Part shown: one piece after another, positions 10,701 through 25,700 of the stretch
How positions within the stretch are numbered: position 1 is the stretch's first letter
How the letters are laid out: every line of letters begins with the position of its first letter
Source of the DNA: Patiria miniata
Taxonomy: Eukaryota > Echinodermata > Asteroidea > Valvatida > Asterinidae
Reading direction: 5' to 3'
Assembly (NCBI RefSeq): GCF_015706575.1
Contig: NW_024037064.1
Coordinates: 6,735,606-6,799,605, forward strand
Length of the DNA: 64,000 nt
The notes under the pieces: generated by a model
Databases searched by the model: none
What the model saw: only the letters and a program-made list of their open reading frames with translations
What the model was told of the DNA's origin: nothing
Program-made: the position numbers and the translations under genes

Positions 10701-13700
10701 TTTAATCAGTTTCAGTGCTGTTTATGTAAGTTGTGAACAATCCTGCGTGTTGTGAAAAAAAGCTGATGTGGTTTGGGATTGGAATCATTTGCCCTTGAGC
10801 ATTAAACTGAGGTCTTGCCATGATGACTGATAGCCAGACAAATGATTCCAATCCCAACTGCAGCTCTTTTCACAACATGAAGGCTTTTACACAGCTTACA
10901 TAACACAGCACTGAAATTGATTAAGGCAAGGAACTTGGTCACAGTGTCCAAAAATGCTGTGAGCAATTGACCATTGTGTCTAGTGAAATTTAATGAACCA
11001 AGGCTTAGGAGTAACTGCACAACCAAACATTTTCAACATTGACTTGATGGTTTTGCAGTGATTTCCAAATTAGTCAGACAGACACTTTGTTGGGACATAC
11101 TGTAGAGTGGAGAAGCCTCCTGAGGAAACCACCAATTTAGGAAATAGTTTTCATAAATACTCTGTGTTAAGAGCAGAGTCAATCACACGTAACACAAGGC
11201 GAACAATTTCAAAAGAATGTTTTGGTCATAGTTCACGTAAACAGTTTATGAGATGACATGTGACTAGTTACCAGACAATTTCCTTTCACTCCATACCTCA
11301 TCGTCTTCATCTGTCTTCTCTTCATCTGTCTTCTCGTCAGCCTTTTCTTCATCAGCCTTTTCCTCGTCGGACTTCTCTTTGTCGGCCGTCTCTTGGTCAG
11401 TCTTCTCTTCGTCAGCTGTTTCTTCGTTGGCCTTCTCCTCGTCAGCCTTTTCTTCATCAGCCTTTTCTCCATCAGCCGTTTCTTCGTCCGCCTTGTCCTC
11501 ATCAGTCTTCTCGGTTTCCTCCTCTCCATTTTCCTCAGTTTCATCTTTGGTTTCTTCCTCCGTCTCCTCCGCCGTCTTTTCATCCTTCACGCCTTCGTCT
11601 TCTGGCGTCGGTTCTGTCGCATCTTCTTCTTTCATCTCACCGTCATCCTCCTCTTTTTGTTCATCTGTTGTCTCCTGAGTGTCATCTGCAGTCTGTTCCT
11701 CCACTTTCTCATCTTCTGCTGGCTTGGGTTCTTCCGTTTCCTTGCTCTCTGTTGCATCCTGAGGACAAAGTGAGCCAAAGACAACGTAAGAATTCCTTCT
11801 CGTATTTCCTCTCAATAGGAATTCCATTTAAAAGTAATCACCTTCAGAATAAAAAACTAAAGGCAATGTGCAATTTAGCATAAAATAAGTCGTGCGTACT
11901 TCGCTCTATACAGGCGAATCAGCATGCGCAACTTGTGTGGACTGTCTATGTCCAGTAAGTGGTAAAAAAGCGCCCTCTCTTGTTCATGCACGGAGCTCAT
12001 GACCATGAATTCTCGACAGACTAAAACAGGTTGTAACCTAACCAGACCATCACTAGGAGGGGTTGGGTGTCATACCCCTTTAAAGTGTCATCTCAAAAAA
12101 AAGATTTTGGGGCGTCATTTTTGAAAAGATGTAAATAAGCTTAGCTGTAAATACAGTTCATCAGGTGCACAACGAAGTGATATATAGAATAATTTCAATG
12201 CACTGCAAAGTTTAGTATACAAGTAGATCAGGCTGAGAATTTGTAAACATGATACATTGCATGGTGGTGCAGTACTTTCCACGTTATGTCGCATGATTGT
12301 ACGATCCATTAATTGAGTGTTTCGCAAAAAAGCAAAGTTCATCACAATAAATATTACAAATTGAAGCCAAAATCATCCATACACGTTACCTTTTCACTGA
12401 TATCTTTATCACTGGTATCCTTCTCATCGGTTTCCTCTTCTGTGGCACCATTTTCTGCGGCTTTGTCGCCCTCTTGTGGTGGAACCTCTGAAGTTCCTTC
12501 ATCTGAGGATCCTGAGAAGAATCGACTGATTGTGCTGCTCAACTCTGAAAAAGACAAAATATAAGAGAATATTTGAATGATATCCTGAATTCTCTGATGT
12601 TACATTACAAAATGGAAATGTTTGGTTTCATTTGAAATAATGTAGTAGTATTGTTAGTAAAGTCTGTCACACACCCATGTGGCCTATCAGGCCAGCGTCT
12701 ATCTCTGGTTTCAGTGGCATGAAAAGACTGACAACATTGGTTGTTTCCCCTGGATGGGATGCCAGTCCATCGCAGGTTACTCCCCAGCTAATGCCGGTAC
12801 CCATTTATACTCCTGGGTGGAGAGAGGCAAGTGGGGGTAAAGTGGCTTGCCAAGGGACACAACATATGACCAGCAGCTGGATTCGAACCCCTGACCCTCT
12901 GATCATGAGTCATGTCCACTAACCACTAGACCACACTACACCACATATTGGTGTTGGGTGTCTCTTAAATAAAAAGTATGAAGTTGCTCCAAATCATATC
13001 CACCATCTAACTTCGTTATTACCCCTATCATCAAGCCTATAAAACATTCCATTTGGTTCATGTCAGCTCCCTGGGGAGTATACAGCTCAACCATTTTTGT
13101 ACCAATGGTCAACAAGCAACAACAACCCCAGACTGGCCTTCAACCCTAAATCTGTAAAAACATAACCCACAGATCTTGGTTACCAGACCAGAAAGCAACA
13201 AGACTTCATTAATCCAAACAAACTTCAAGTTTGACTTATAAATTTCAGTTCTCATTCTGATGTTTTCTGACTTACTCTGTAGTGTTGACTGTTCCTCTTC
13301 TGTGTCATTCACTTCTTCCATCACCGTCTCTGTTTTCTCAAAGACCGACTCCACCTGGAAAACAAACAGCAGTTAATGTTGTAGTAATATGAAAGTATGA
13401 GTCCAGGTTTTTCATAGAAGTGCATGAAAATTGACTTTTTTCTGTTGTTGTACGACAAGCGTCCTTGACAGGTGTTACGCAACTCTTTAAGTAGCTGTTC
13501 TTTTAAACGCAAAGTTACCTATTCAACTTCACTCTCGGTCGAGCAACCTCACCTCGCCAGCACACATACATGCATGTACTCTGTCAATATGAATCCATGC
13601 AACTCCGATAATTTAGACCAGGATATCCTTCTGGCAATCAGATCGCTGTCTACCTCCATCGACAGTAAAGTTGAGTCAGCTATCAAGAGGCAGCGGACTA

Positions 13701-16700
13701 CTAACGACAACCCTCTAGATTTTAAAAGCGAAGGCAATAAGGACCAGTTTTGTCACTCACAACAAATCTCTGGCCTAACAAACTCTGCCTTGGCATCCTG
13801 AGACGCTGGAGACCCAAACGCAGCTCAGCGATCCCAATCAGGATAATAAATAACCACTTGCTCACTATTTGAATGCATGTTTTCCATACTTCATGAATAA
13901 GACACTAAATGTCATTGGTTAATCTTACCGAATCCAAGTGAAGAAGCCCACTATCATCCAATCGGAAGTGAGCTTTGATGCCCTTCGGTTCTGCATCTGA
14001 CCGTTTCTTGAGTGCAGCGTCGACACCTTTCAATGTGTACGTTGTCAGGTTTGTTGAACCAAATGACCTGCAATCAATAAAAGAAGCTACTTTTTATTTT
14101 TAGGCATAGCTCAATCGGACACAGTTGTATGTAATTATGTTCATTAATATTCAGCATTCCTTAATATACATATTCATGAACCAAACATACTTCTTTCATT
14201 GGTCAATTTTCCAAAGCAAATTTTCCCATTTCCATTGATACTTAATACGTATGATGTATTGTAAAATCTAGATATACATGTAGTAAATACAACATGGTTT
14301 AACTCGGTGAAAAGTTTTGTTCCAAAGTGTAAAAAAAAAAAAAAATTGAAAAAAAGGAACAAATGTAAGTATATAACAGCTGTCGAAATTGATATTGGGC
14401 AGCCAGGAGAGGGCAGTATTCTAAAAGGGAGCAAAATGGCGCATATCACATTTTAAAATGAACACTTCAAGTGCAAAATTACTAGTGCATCAGTAAACAC
14501 TGAAGAAGAAATATTTGCCCTTATTTTGAATTGGCCATAACTCAATAAATATTTACCCGATTGAAAAGATTTTTTCGTCGTTCAAAAGCATGAGAAATAT
14601 ACTCTCCAAACATGTATTGATATTTTCGATGTACTTTTTTAAAAGCTGCGAAAAAGAGGGCACTTTGAGGTTCAATTTTTTTGGGGACACCCTATATTTG
14701 CATACCAGGATCGGTAATGAGTGTATTTTCCTGTACAAAGTTAATTATAACAAAATACTATGCACTTATCACTAAAACCCAAGAAATTGGTCATTGGCTA
14801 ATGTCTAATTCTAGTCAGTAGAGGGCGCCAGATATTATCTCCACTTACTTAAGATCGCCGGGTGGTAGGATATCTTCTAGATCCTTGTAGCCAACCACGA
14901 AGGAGAAATCGGTCATGTGACGATTGAAAGTCATGACTTTCTTCTGAGGGAACGGGTTGTTACGACCGAACAGCGTTCTCTTGACGACTCGCGTGACCTC
15001 TGTCCCATCATCGTCTGTGATCTGACGCTCAAACTCAACCTGTGCAGGGAAATTGCAAATGTTTAGGAAAAATGCCTCAAATGCTATTACTTTTTACTAT
15101 ACCTCATACATATTCATGATCGAGAGCCCAGTTCTCATTGGTGCATTCACCATCACGTGACAGCCGCTACTTGTGCTGTTTACCAAGTGCGCACACATGT
15201 AGGTTTCACAATCACACAGGTTATTACGCATGCATAGTAGACTATTACACTGGTTACCAGTGTACAGTGAAATGCCGCTACAACGAACATTGAGGGATCC
15301 ACAGAAATTGTTTGTGACACTGATCGCGCACTATTGCGATTTTAAGCCAACACCTAGTCAACCTTTTATAATAGAGTGATGAAACGGGGAGCAATAATAA
15401 CTTTGTGGTATCTTGTGTAGACCTACCTTGCGTGTGAAATTTATTGAGTAGAGGAATTTTTCTGGCGAAAGTTTGTGTTCTATGCGCGCATGCGTGGGAA
15501 GTTGGTTTTGCACGTTTTTTTGCAACGCCTGTTTCGTCAAGCAGTAAAAACCACCATTAAACAGCAATCAAATGGGTAGTTTTGATGTGTCTTGCTTAAG
15601 ATGGGTTAAGTGAAATCGATCATAGCTAGGATCGATCTTAGACTCGTCTTAAGTCCTATGATGAGTTGTAAAAATAAGATGAGTTTCGTGAAATCGCCCT
15701 GTATCACCTACCTGGACGGGGTATAAGTTGGCATCTTTGACGACAAACTTTTTGACTTTAAATCCTTTGCTGAGATGAGCAGCCTGATACACAGCTCCCA
15801 ACGCGGCCGCTTCATCAGCGTTGATATTCTTAGCAAGCTCACTCCTAAAATATCAAAAAAATGGATTCTTCAAATATCAAGAAAATACTCCTTCAATCTT
15901 TACAGGCTCCTTGCGCACATACGCCCTCGACGGTACAGATTGGAGAGTTTGGGGAGACCACTAGGAGAGACAGTCAAATGCATTGCCAACGACGCTTGAC
16001 GCTCACATGAAGATGCTATGCCTTTGTGCACATTAAGAATAAAATTCATTGTGCGTACTTTGCGCTACATGCGCCTGAACCAATACGCGCTGGGAGTTCT
16101 GTCAACAGCACTCTCGACAGTGGTCAAATAGCGCCCTCTCTTGTTCGCGTACAGAGCCCATATAAACAACTCTGATAAGCAGACAATACTTTAAGAAAAT
16201 TGTGGAAATATTTTACTGTCAAGTACAGTATTGAGGTGATGCCATGAGATATGAAAACAATGTTAGTGTATATATTTCAAAACAATACTTCTCAATACTT
16301 CAACACCAAGCAAATATTCAGAAAATACCTTTGCAATATCCAGATTAAAAAACAATCTTATTTTAAACTTCAACTATTCTCATTTATGTCTCAAATATCC
16401 TCATTTTAAAAACTCCATTTTAGGCACAAAAAAAAAATATTCGGTCCCTGGTCAGACAAAAGTTCTGGAATTGACACGGGGACGTGCCTTTTTTTTTTTT
16501 TTTTCCCCCTTCAAGCTTGGATTGTACAGACAAGGTGGGGTACTATTTTGCTTTTTTGGTGTCCTCATGTACACATTGGTGTCCTCCATAATTTGCCTTG
16601 GTGCTCTCGATCATTTGCCTTGGTGCAATTTCCCATTCCTTGGTGCTCTTTGGTAAAAAAAAGTTGAGGAGGTGCGGCAATAGAGGGCGCTGTTGGAGAT

Positions 16701-19700
16701 ACCGCGGAACATTTTGAAAAAAAAAAGATTGACACGCATGATTAAAATCGACGCGCGCGCTGACCAGAGACCGACTTATTTTTTTTTTGGCCTTATCATG
16801 ACATTGTACAAATCAGACATTTTAGTATGACACATTATGAATCACGTTTTGTAAAATGGGATTTCTGTCGGGAAAAGGTACATTGATATATTTTTGCTCT
16901 TTGCCGACATATTTATAAACACTGTATTCTCAGTGTACTCACTGATACATCAGACTCGAACCAGCCAACCGATCCCCAAGCTCGGTGGACGAGTGGTAAG
17001 ACGTCTGCACTAGTAAGCAGGAGGTCGTGGGTTCGAGTCCTACCCGAGTAAACTTGTGAATTTTTTTCCCCGCAACCTGGACTTCTGAGTATGCAGTGTT
17101 TATAAATACATCAGCGTAATCTCACATTTTTTACACCCAAAGACTCAATATTTTTGATCTGATAGCTACTCACTTCTTAGTGACTTGAAGGAGTTTTTCC
17201 TGGACTTTAGGAACCCTAGTGCCACCTCCTACAAGGATGATGCTGTCAATCTCACCCTGAAGAAAAAAACAAGACATAACAATTGGCAAGGAATATTGGG
17301 TTCCCATCCACCCCCTGGATATATTTTTCAAACCTACTTTTTTTGTAATCCTTAAGGTGTCTAGTGAATGAAATTTGATGTTCCCAACATCAAATATTGT
17401 CCCATGGGGTTCATTTGGTGGCCATCTTGGCATCATCTTGGATTTTGACGAAAATCAGTTACTGAAATAACTTTTGAAACAGGCATCATAGGAAGACAAA
17501 TCAACAAATTTTTCGGGTAATTTGGGTGTGAGGAATCGATTGACAGTGTTATTTTTATAATTTGGCGGCCATTTTGGCAGCCATCTTGGATTTTGACGAA
17601 GGGAAAGGGAAGAAGTTTTATTAGCTCTGTGCTGTACCCATTGAGGGCGCTATTGGACATCCTCACAAAATCCAAGTGAAGCCACTTATATTGTCTTTCA
17701 TATCCTGTTGTGCAAAATTTGCACACTATGTATTGAAGATTTTTGGACAAAGTGAAAAATGTACACCAACACTTATTGCAAAAACAAAACAAACCCTAGG
17801 TTCTGCGTACCGGTATGATGCGAATCGTAGTGCTCTCGCTATTACATTTAGAGAAATTTTCATTAACTTTCTTAACAAAGGCGTGGAAAGCTGTTCATAG
17901 AAAAAATATTAAGAGGAGGAAAGGGAGCTATTGATGGGTTTTTATGTATTTATTTTTTTGGTACGAACCATTGTCATTTCTGATGTTTTTAGAGCCATCT
18001 CCACAGGCCCAGCAATACGCTCAAATAAATCAGCACACATTGTCTCCAACTCTTCTCTGGTTACTTTCAAGCGTAGATCAACATCATCTAGAACACCCTC
18101 TACCTACATTGCAAACAATAAAAGAAAAACAAATATAGCGGAGAAAAGTAGAATACATGTGAATTTTAGTGAGGTGCATCGACTATGCTGTATTTTCAAG
18201 ATATTTCAAACAACATGCTTGCGTGTTTAGAACATTTTTCACACTGCGCGCTTAAAGTCGTGTTTTACTATACTCTCGAGGACAATGCTTTGTGTTTCCC
18301 TTTGTCCCTGTAATATAACACCCACCCATGAACTAAGCACATAAACTTACTACAGAGGACCGTTTCCTACAAGAGACTCAACTCCCGAGGACTGAAAGGA
18401 TCTGTTGTTCTCCCTTTGTGTGTCGGTCCTCAGGGTTTATGTGGAACATGTACCCACGCAACTGTAGTTTGCCTACTAAGATGGCCGTCTATGAGAAGGG
18501 TCTATACTGACCTGCGCCATGTGATCAACGTTGGCACTCAGCACTTTCTTGACTCGGTTGGCTTCTTTGAACAGTTTAGCCATTGCGCGGGGACTCTCAA
18601 ACACATCTTTCTTGGTCTTTCCAAGTTTGTTGAATTTTCTGGCAAAATGGTCTCGGAGTCTCAAGTCAATCTCTAGTCCTCCAAGTGTGCGATCAAAGCT
18701 AAAAAGTCAACAAAATACAGGGTGAGTAGAAAAACCAAAACCCAAATGTCGGAACTATTGTTTTAGTGAAATTCTGCATGTAGCACTTTCAAAATCTAGG
18801 ATATGAAAGCCCAATCCAAAATCTTTTGTTTAGTACACCAATCATTCAAATCACTCATGTTCTTTTCAAGTGAAGGAATTTTAAACACAACCACCATTTT
18901 AAAGTTCCGTCCTTGGATCACAAATAGGTAAAGTTCCGTCCTTGGATCACAAATAGGTTTTCAGCAAAAGAAAAAAAATTCAAACACATCCCTTTCTGAT
19001 TTGTTTTCGGCAAAATTTGCACGGTTAAAAAAAAAACAGACGAACAGTGACGAACAATGTAAACACCATCGCAGTCATAGCATAAATTTTGCTTCACTGT
19101 CCCCCATGGCACATCTCCTAAAAACATACACCGATCTACACAGAACAAAAATAACACAACGTGGTGGAAGTGACATTTTCAACAGCGGGAAAGAAAAAGG
19201 TTTATTTACCCCGTGGAGAACATCACTCATATACCATGCGCATGGCGTACAACGCTGTACATGCGTGTTTGTGGCATGACACGTAAGGCCAAAAAAAAAA
19301 ATAAGTCGGTCTCTGGTCAGCGCGCGCGTCGATTTTAATCATGCGCGTCGATCTTTTTTTTTCCAAAATGTTCCGCGGTAGCTCCAACAACGCCCTCTAT
19401 TTCCGCACCTCCTCAATTTTTTTTTACCAAAGAGCACCAAGGAATGGGAAATTGCACCAAGGCAAATGATCGAGAGCACCAAGGCAAATTATGGAGGACA
19501 CCAATGTACATGAGGACACCCAAAAAAGCAAAATAGTACTTACCTTGTCTGTACAATCCAAGCTTGAAGAAAAAAAAAAAAAAAAAAAAAAAAAAAGCCG
19601 CGTGGCCGCGTCAATTCCGGAGCTTTGGTCTGACCAGAGACCGAATAATTTTTTTTTTTGGCCTAATCGATGATGGACCAATAAAAACTCACAATCTATT

Positions 19701-22700
19701 ACTGTGGTATAACAATTGGATTGTTACTGAATAGATTGCAGCAAGTATAGTTACAGCAAAGTTTCATGAGATCAGCTGTTGGAGGTTTGTCACCTTGTGA
19801 TTTATAAATTTGATGGTAACCCTGACTTACCCAACTCCTTTGACGAACAGATGAGGGTTACTTTCACTAAACCCTTTTTCTTTTGTCTTGACAACCTGAT
19901 AAGTCACAATGGTTGCCGTGGTACTACCAGCACCCATGTCAAAGAACATCACGTTGTGTTTGGAAGCGTTGAAATCACTGCGTCGGAACACACCGTAGTT
20001 GAGAGCAACTGAAATAAAGACAATTTCGTCATGTCCATGCAACAAGGTCGTTTCTCCTAAAATGGCCAGTGACGTCATATACGTGAAACGCCAGTTTTTA
20101 ATGTCAAATGGTTGTATCTCGCTTAAATAACACACAAGGTCAATAGATGACACGATACACCAGATACGAGTTTGTTGCACGGAGTGTATTCGTGCGAGAT
20201 ACAAATTTGTTAAAGGATCGAGTAACAACCATTGAGTTACGAGACCCAAGCGAAGTCACGCCGAGTCAGGCTAATGAATATGCTAATATTGCGCCTCATC
20301 ATTGTTGTGGCAAAATCAACCAACCTGAGAACCACATGTTGTTTTGGTCAGCAGAAAATCCTAGCCCAGCAAAATTTGCCTTGGAGACAATTCAAGGTGT
20401 AACGCCAGCGTTTGCAACAACAGATTGAGCTAAAATTCGGAACATACTTAGATGATATTAGTGTTCAACTACTCGCAAAATAACAACTTGTGAGAATTCC
20501 TAGAAATTGAGATAAGTAAAATGATTTGGGGACCTTTTCGAACGATTTTTCCATGATTTTTAGGTCAGCTTTACCAGTAACCAGTATTGACATTTCAGCA
20601 TCAACAACGGCAATTTTGTTCACTGACATATAGTTTACAATTTCTTCTTCTGTTATAATTTAACATTTCAATCATACTTAGGAGCATATTTTCTGAAAAA
20701 CAGAACGTTAAAAAAGCCATGTTTTTTTTAGGTGCATTGATTTCACTGCTCTGTTTTTATCGTCACTGTACGTAATCGGATTAAATTTGCTTAACAATGC
20801 TAGATGCAAAGCCTTTGCAACCACAAAGCTGAGGGCCCTGGCACGGTAACATCACTGGTTACCCATAGCTGTGGGCATCAAACAGCACAACAGGGAGCCA
20901 GGACAATGAAGTTTTTGTGACTAGGCATTTGCACACTGCTATAGTGCGCAGGCATAAGTTACGTCACAACTCAATTAAAGGGAATATACAACATTTGCAA
21001 ACATCAAAAAATAAAACTACCAAATCATTTTGAAATACCTTGCTGGACTGTTAGTGAATGACAGTGTAAAGCATCCTGTAAAATCATGGCACCTGGTATA
21101 CTGTCATTTTCAAGAAAAGTGGTATTTTTGTATCAATTTCCAACGCTGATCGGCCGATCAGCGTTGGAAAAAACTGACTTTTTTTTTAAATACTGGCCCC
21201 AATTGACCATCGCACTTGTTTGCAATCGATTACAAACCTATGAACGGGTACGAGCCAGCTAGACTGGTTCCCTGACCTTACAATTCCCCAATGTATGTAA
21301 ACTGCTCTGTTTCTTCTTATATGGAGTCAGGGAACCAGACTACAGGAAAATGATTGTTTTTCTTGGTTTTTATAGCATTTTCGAACCCAAAACCTCAAAA
21401 AAGTCAGTATAACTTTATTTGCTATATATTTCCAACCCCCCAATTCCATCCATTTCTGAAAATAACAGCAAAAGCAAATGATGTATATTCCCTTTAAACT
21501 CGTAGATAATGGTCCTCGCGCGAACCTGATTTAACCACAAAGTAAGCAGCATCATAAAACGACTGCTTGTCTTTGAATACTGCACATACCTGCAGCGTTA
21601 TCATTGATAAGTTGCAGCACTTTAAGATCAGCTAATTCTGCGGCATACATGACCGTTTGTCTCTCCACTTGGTTGAAGAATGGAGGGACCGTGATGACAA
21701 CATCCTTGACTTTTTGCTCTGAAATTAAGAACGATTCACAAAAAATAGTAAATATCAATAAAGTGTGTGTTGTTCAAGCAAACTTTTGTTTCAAGGTATT
21801 TAATTTCAGTCGCCTTGATCAAGATCATACAGCCTAGCCACTTTTTTTTTTACTTGAAAGTTTAAAGTACAAACAATGTGCTAATGGTTTCCGGTTTCAG
21901 GTTTCAGGTTTATTTCCATACCATAAGGTAATTAAGTTAAATAATGAACATCAGGTAAACATTTTATCGGAACTTGAAATAATAGTATGGGAAGGCCAGA
22001 CGAGAAGCCGAAGCTTGTACTAGGTCTGCCCCTTTTGTTTCCTGTGCAGTAGAAGATTTTGAATGATGATATCACCATCAATAAGTCGGTTTGGTATTCC
22101 AACTGTACATGTGCACATGAAGATTTTAACGATTGCCTTTTCGGGATGAACAATTTGTCGTATGCATGTTAAATCATAACAGGTACCATCAAAACTAAAA
22201 AAACTGTATTGTTCAGCAGTAAGCACAATATTTCAACAAATTTTGACAGCGAAATGTTTTTATGCGTTTCGCATGCCCCAACTTTTGTGCAAACAAGAGT
22301 TTCCATCGTCTCTTTGATTTAAAGAAAACTTGCAGAATTCAGACTCGGTTACACGGTCCTCATAGATACATGTGCATTTATTTGTCGTGTTTATCCCAAA
22401 GTAAAAAATTGTTGAATCTTGTTATACACATGCGCAGTTGGAATATATTTGGCTTTTTATAACCCACACAAAAATTCACCGCGCCGGGATTATTTTGACA
22501 TTGACCGGACCCAGGCACGGGATTGTTTTTCATGAACCTCGATGCCAGACGGGTTCAGGCCGGCATCTGCGGATAGCACACCCTGATATTTCTAGTCTCG
22601 CTCGCTGCGAGCACATCATCGGTTCCGAATACCGCAAAACCTTTGCGTACATATACATCATCCGATGTGAATTGGTCAGCTCAAACACTTGTCCACTATT

Positions 22701-25700
22701 AGATTGCAAAAGGAAATAAAGTAACCTTAAACTAACCTGCAAACTCCTCTGCTAAAGCCCTGGACTTGTTCAGGACGATGGACAGTAATTCTTCGGGATA
22801 GTATCTGTCCTCACCACTCTTAAAGTAAACAGTTCCTGACAGAAATTGAAACAAAAATTGAAATACTTCAGTTATCAAGAAAGTGAAGAAAAAAACGATC
22901 TGATTCCTGAGAAAAGAAAACAATTTTTAATATTTGAATGATTGAACTGATATCAATACAAACTTATTCAGATTTTCAGAGAACTTGTCAACGATGGTTT
23001 CATGAATATACAGTTGACTTTTATAACCCCTAAGGGTTCCTCACGAATACCCTGCTAAATCCAACAGAGTCCAACGGTTACTTCCTGCTCAATCCAACAG
23101 AATCCAACAGAATCCAACTGTGCCTAATGTTTAGTTCTCTGCTGGATCCAACAGAGTCCAACTTGGCGCTATTTATCAGTACCCAACAGAATCTGTCTCT
23201 GAACATGTACATTTGTACAAGGGGTTTACTGCTCAATCCAACAGGCTCCAACGGGTTTATGATATAGCTGGATCCTGTTGGATTCAGCAGGGTTAGGGTA
23301 AGCGGACTGTTAGGTTTTTAAATTTTTGTCAACAGTCATTAGAGGTACCAACATTCACAGTGAAAATCAGTAGTGACCAGTCATTGCAAAATGGGATTAA
23401 CATAACTTGTTTTAAAGAATGGTTATTTATACCGTTTTGGTTATTTATAACGTTTTGTCAAAAATGAGTTTTACAACTTCAGGCCTTTTCAAGAATAGAG
23501 AAATTTATAAATCTGGATATTGCAAAACACAAGGTTTCCAATGGTACATAACATTTAGAATTACTGACTTCATAACAGAAATAAAGACCACCAACTGAAA
23601 AGAAGTTGCAAAACTCTTTTTGAGAAAATGATATTTAAAATTTAGGGCTGTCCGTTTTCAAACAATTAAGTATTCGATTACTAGATATTGCATTCGACTG
23701 AATGTTTGGATATTCAAAACTGCCAGCTGCAACTGCGCGCTGCACCGGTAAAATGTTGCACGAAGAACACACCAGTTAAAATTTGCATGCAGTGATCGAT
23801 ATGAGGCACTGGACTGTTTGAAAAAGGAATCCCACATTTTGACACTGAGAATGCTTTTACTGCATCTAATGAATACTGGTGAGATGTGGTGAGATCTTTC
23901 ATCATCTTACCCCGTTCTTCGTCTTCGCCCAGCTCAACATAAGGAAATCTGTGGATGTAATTCCTGACAGCTGGGCTATCTAGTCTCTTAGCTAAGATGT
24001 GTTGCATGTAGAAATAGGCATTCTGTGGATATTTGGTGCCCTGAAACGAAAACAAAGTCAGAATCTTAGTACAAACTTTGACATTTGAACAATTTTTTTT
24101 TCAACAGATATTTACCTGTCAAAATCAAAAGTTTCCATTTTAGTTTTTGACTTCAAAAAGGTGTTGATGAATTATCATAACAAATTAAGAGAAACCTTCT
24201 TGTTTTTAATCAATGAGAAATAATCTGGTTTTGTTTTCAAATAAAAATGGAGAAACTTTCATTCTATAAACTCGGTGCAGTAGTGTTATCGTGCGGACCT
24301 TTGCAAACAATCTCAACAGCAACTTCTGAGATTTGAATTTTGGTATGTGTGGCATTGGGTTTCTTTAATAAGTACCCGTGTTTTTTTTTCAATCAAGTAC
24401 CCAGTTCCTGTAGTACCCGTAAATGCACACCCCTAGTATTTCCAATTCAAATTACACACACGTCAGCTGTAACAGGGACACCAAAATGTCACACTTTTGG
24501 ACCCTGAATTTATAAAGTGACCCTAAATGGTTATCATCTGAAATTATTAATTAATGTGTGAACAGTGAAAATAAAATCTACAATTTCCATGAAGAGAATT
24601 TAGGTACAGACTTGAACTTGCCCCAGATCAGCAAAAAACAGAGAGGCTTCTATAAACATGAATGAAATTAATTAAAACAGAGTAAATATAAACAAATAAA
24701 CAGTTTCGTTTTACTTCTTACCACTGCGAGCGCGTCGTCTCCAAATTGGACCTCTCCATTTCGGATGGATACCATTACAGGAGTTTTCCGACGTGACTCT
24801 CTGCAAAACAACAAAACTTACAGTGAAATTTGAAGATTAAATTGTTCATATTTTATCAAATGCAAATCACAACAACCACACCACAGTGCAAAACACAACT
24901 TGTGCGGGAAAAAAAGGATTTAAAAATTAATTATCTGATCACCAGTGGAACTATTTAATTACTTTAGTATTTTTTTTTAAATCAAACTTATTGATTTAAT
25001 TAGATGTAACAATATAAATAACTTTTTCTGCGAACATGTGTGCACATTTAAAAGCTGTAAATCTCTGTGTGTAAACAGCTGTGTTTATTTAGTCAGTTTA
25101 GCATCAAAGCTGGTGAGCTGAAAAGTATTTTTAGGAAAAACAAACGTGGAAAACTGTAAAGGCACTTACTTGTTTAGAATAATCTCCATAGGAACACCAG
25201 GCTGTATTGAACAAAATATGTCAAATACAATTAATATGACTAATTGTTTTAGTCAACAAAGGAATATTTCAACAATGTACATAACTACTTGTAATTTAAA
25301 GGTATTTTCCCTGTGTTTAACAAATTCGATTTTTGTTTTTTTATCAATTCAATAACTTAATACGGGTCAAATCCGGCCAATTTCTTTGGTTGATATCTCA
25401 TTTAAAGGTGAATAACTTTTGTACTGTTACCAAAAAAAAGCAATTTAGAAATGAAATTATTCTTTTAATATGAAACACGATAATGCTTTTAAAATTCAGG
25501 TCTTCAATTTTTAGAAAAATTGACACAAATTCTGGAAATTTCTTCAACAGCTTACATCTGTTTAATTATCAGAATAGTTCATGAAGATAAAATGTTGTTT
25601 TTCAAGAGTACAGATAGGTATGTACAATGACAATAACGTAATTTACATCAATTTACAAAATAGTTTATCACTGTTTACTGGAACTAAGGACAAAGTCAGG

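Noticed and set aside
11260-11883. 207-codon plus-strand frame as a gene
   Set aside because: It is the antisense shadow of the acidic HYOU1 exon 16, with Ser/Pro/Arg repeats produced by the complementary strand.
16979-17050. Functional tRNA gene
   Set aside because: The anticodon loop is one base too long, the last acceptor pair is mismatched, and a related copy with a shared tail marks it as a SINE.
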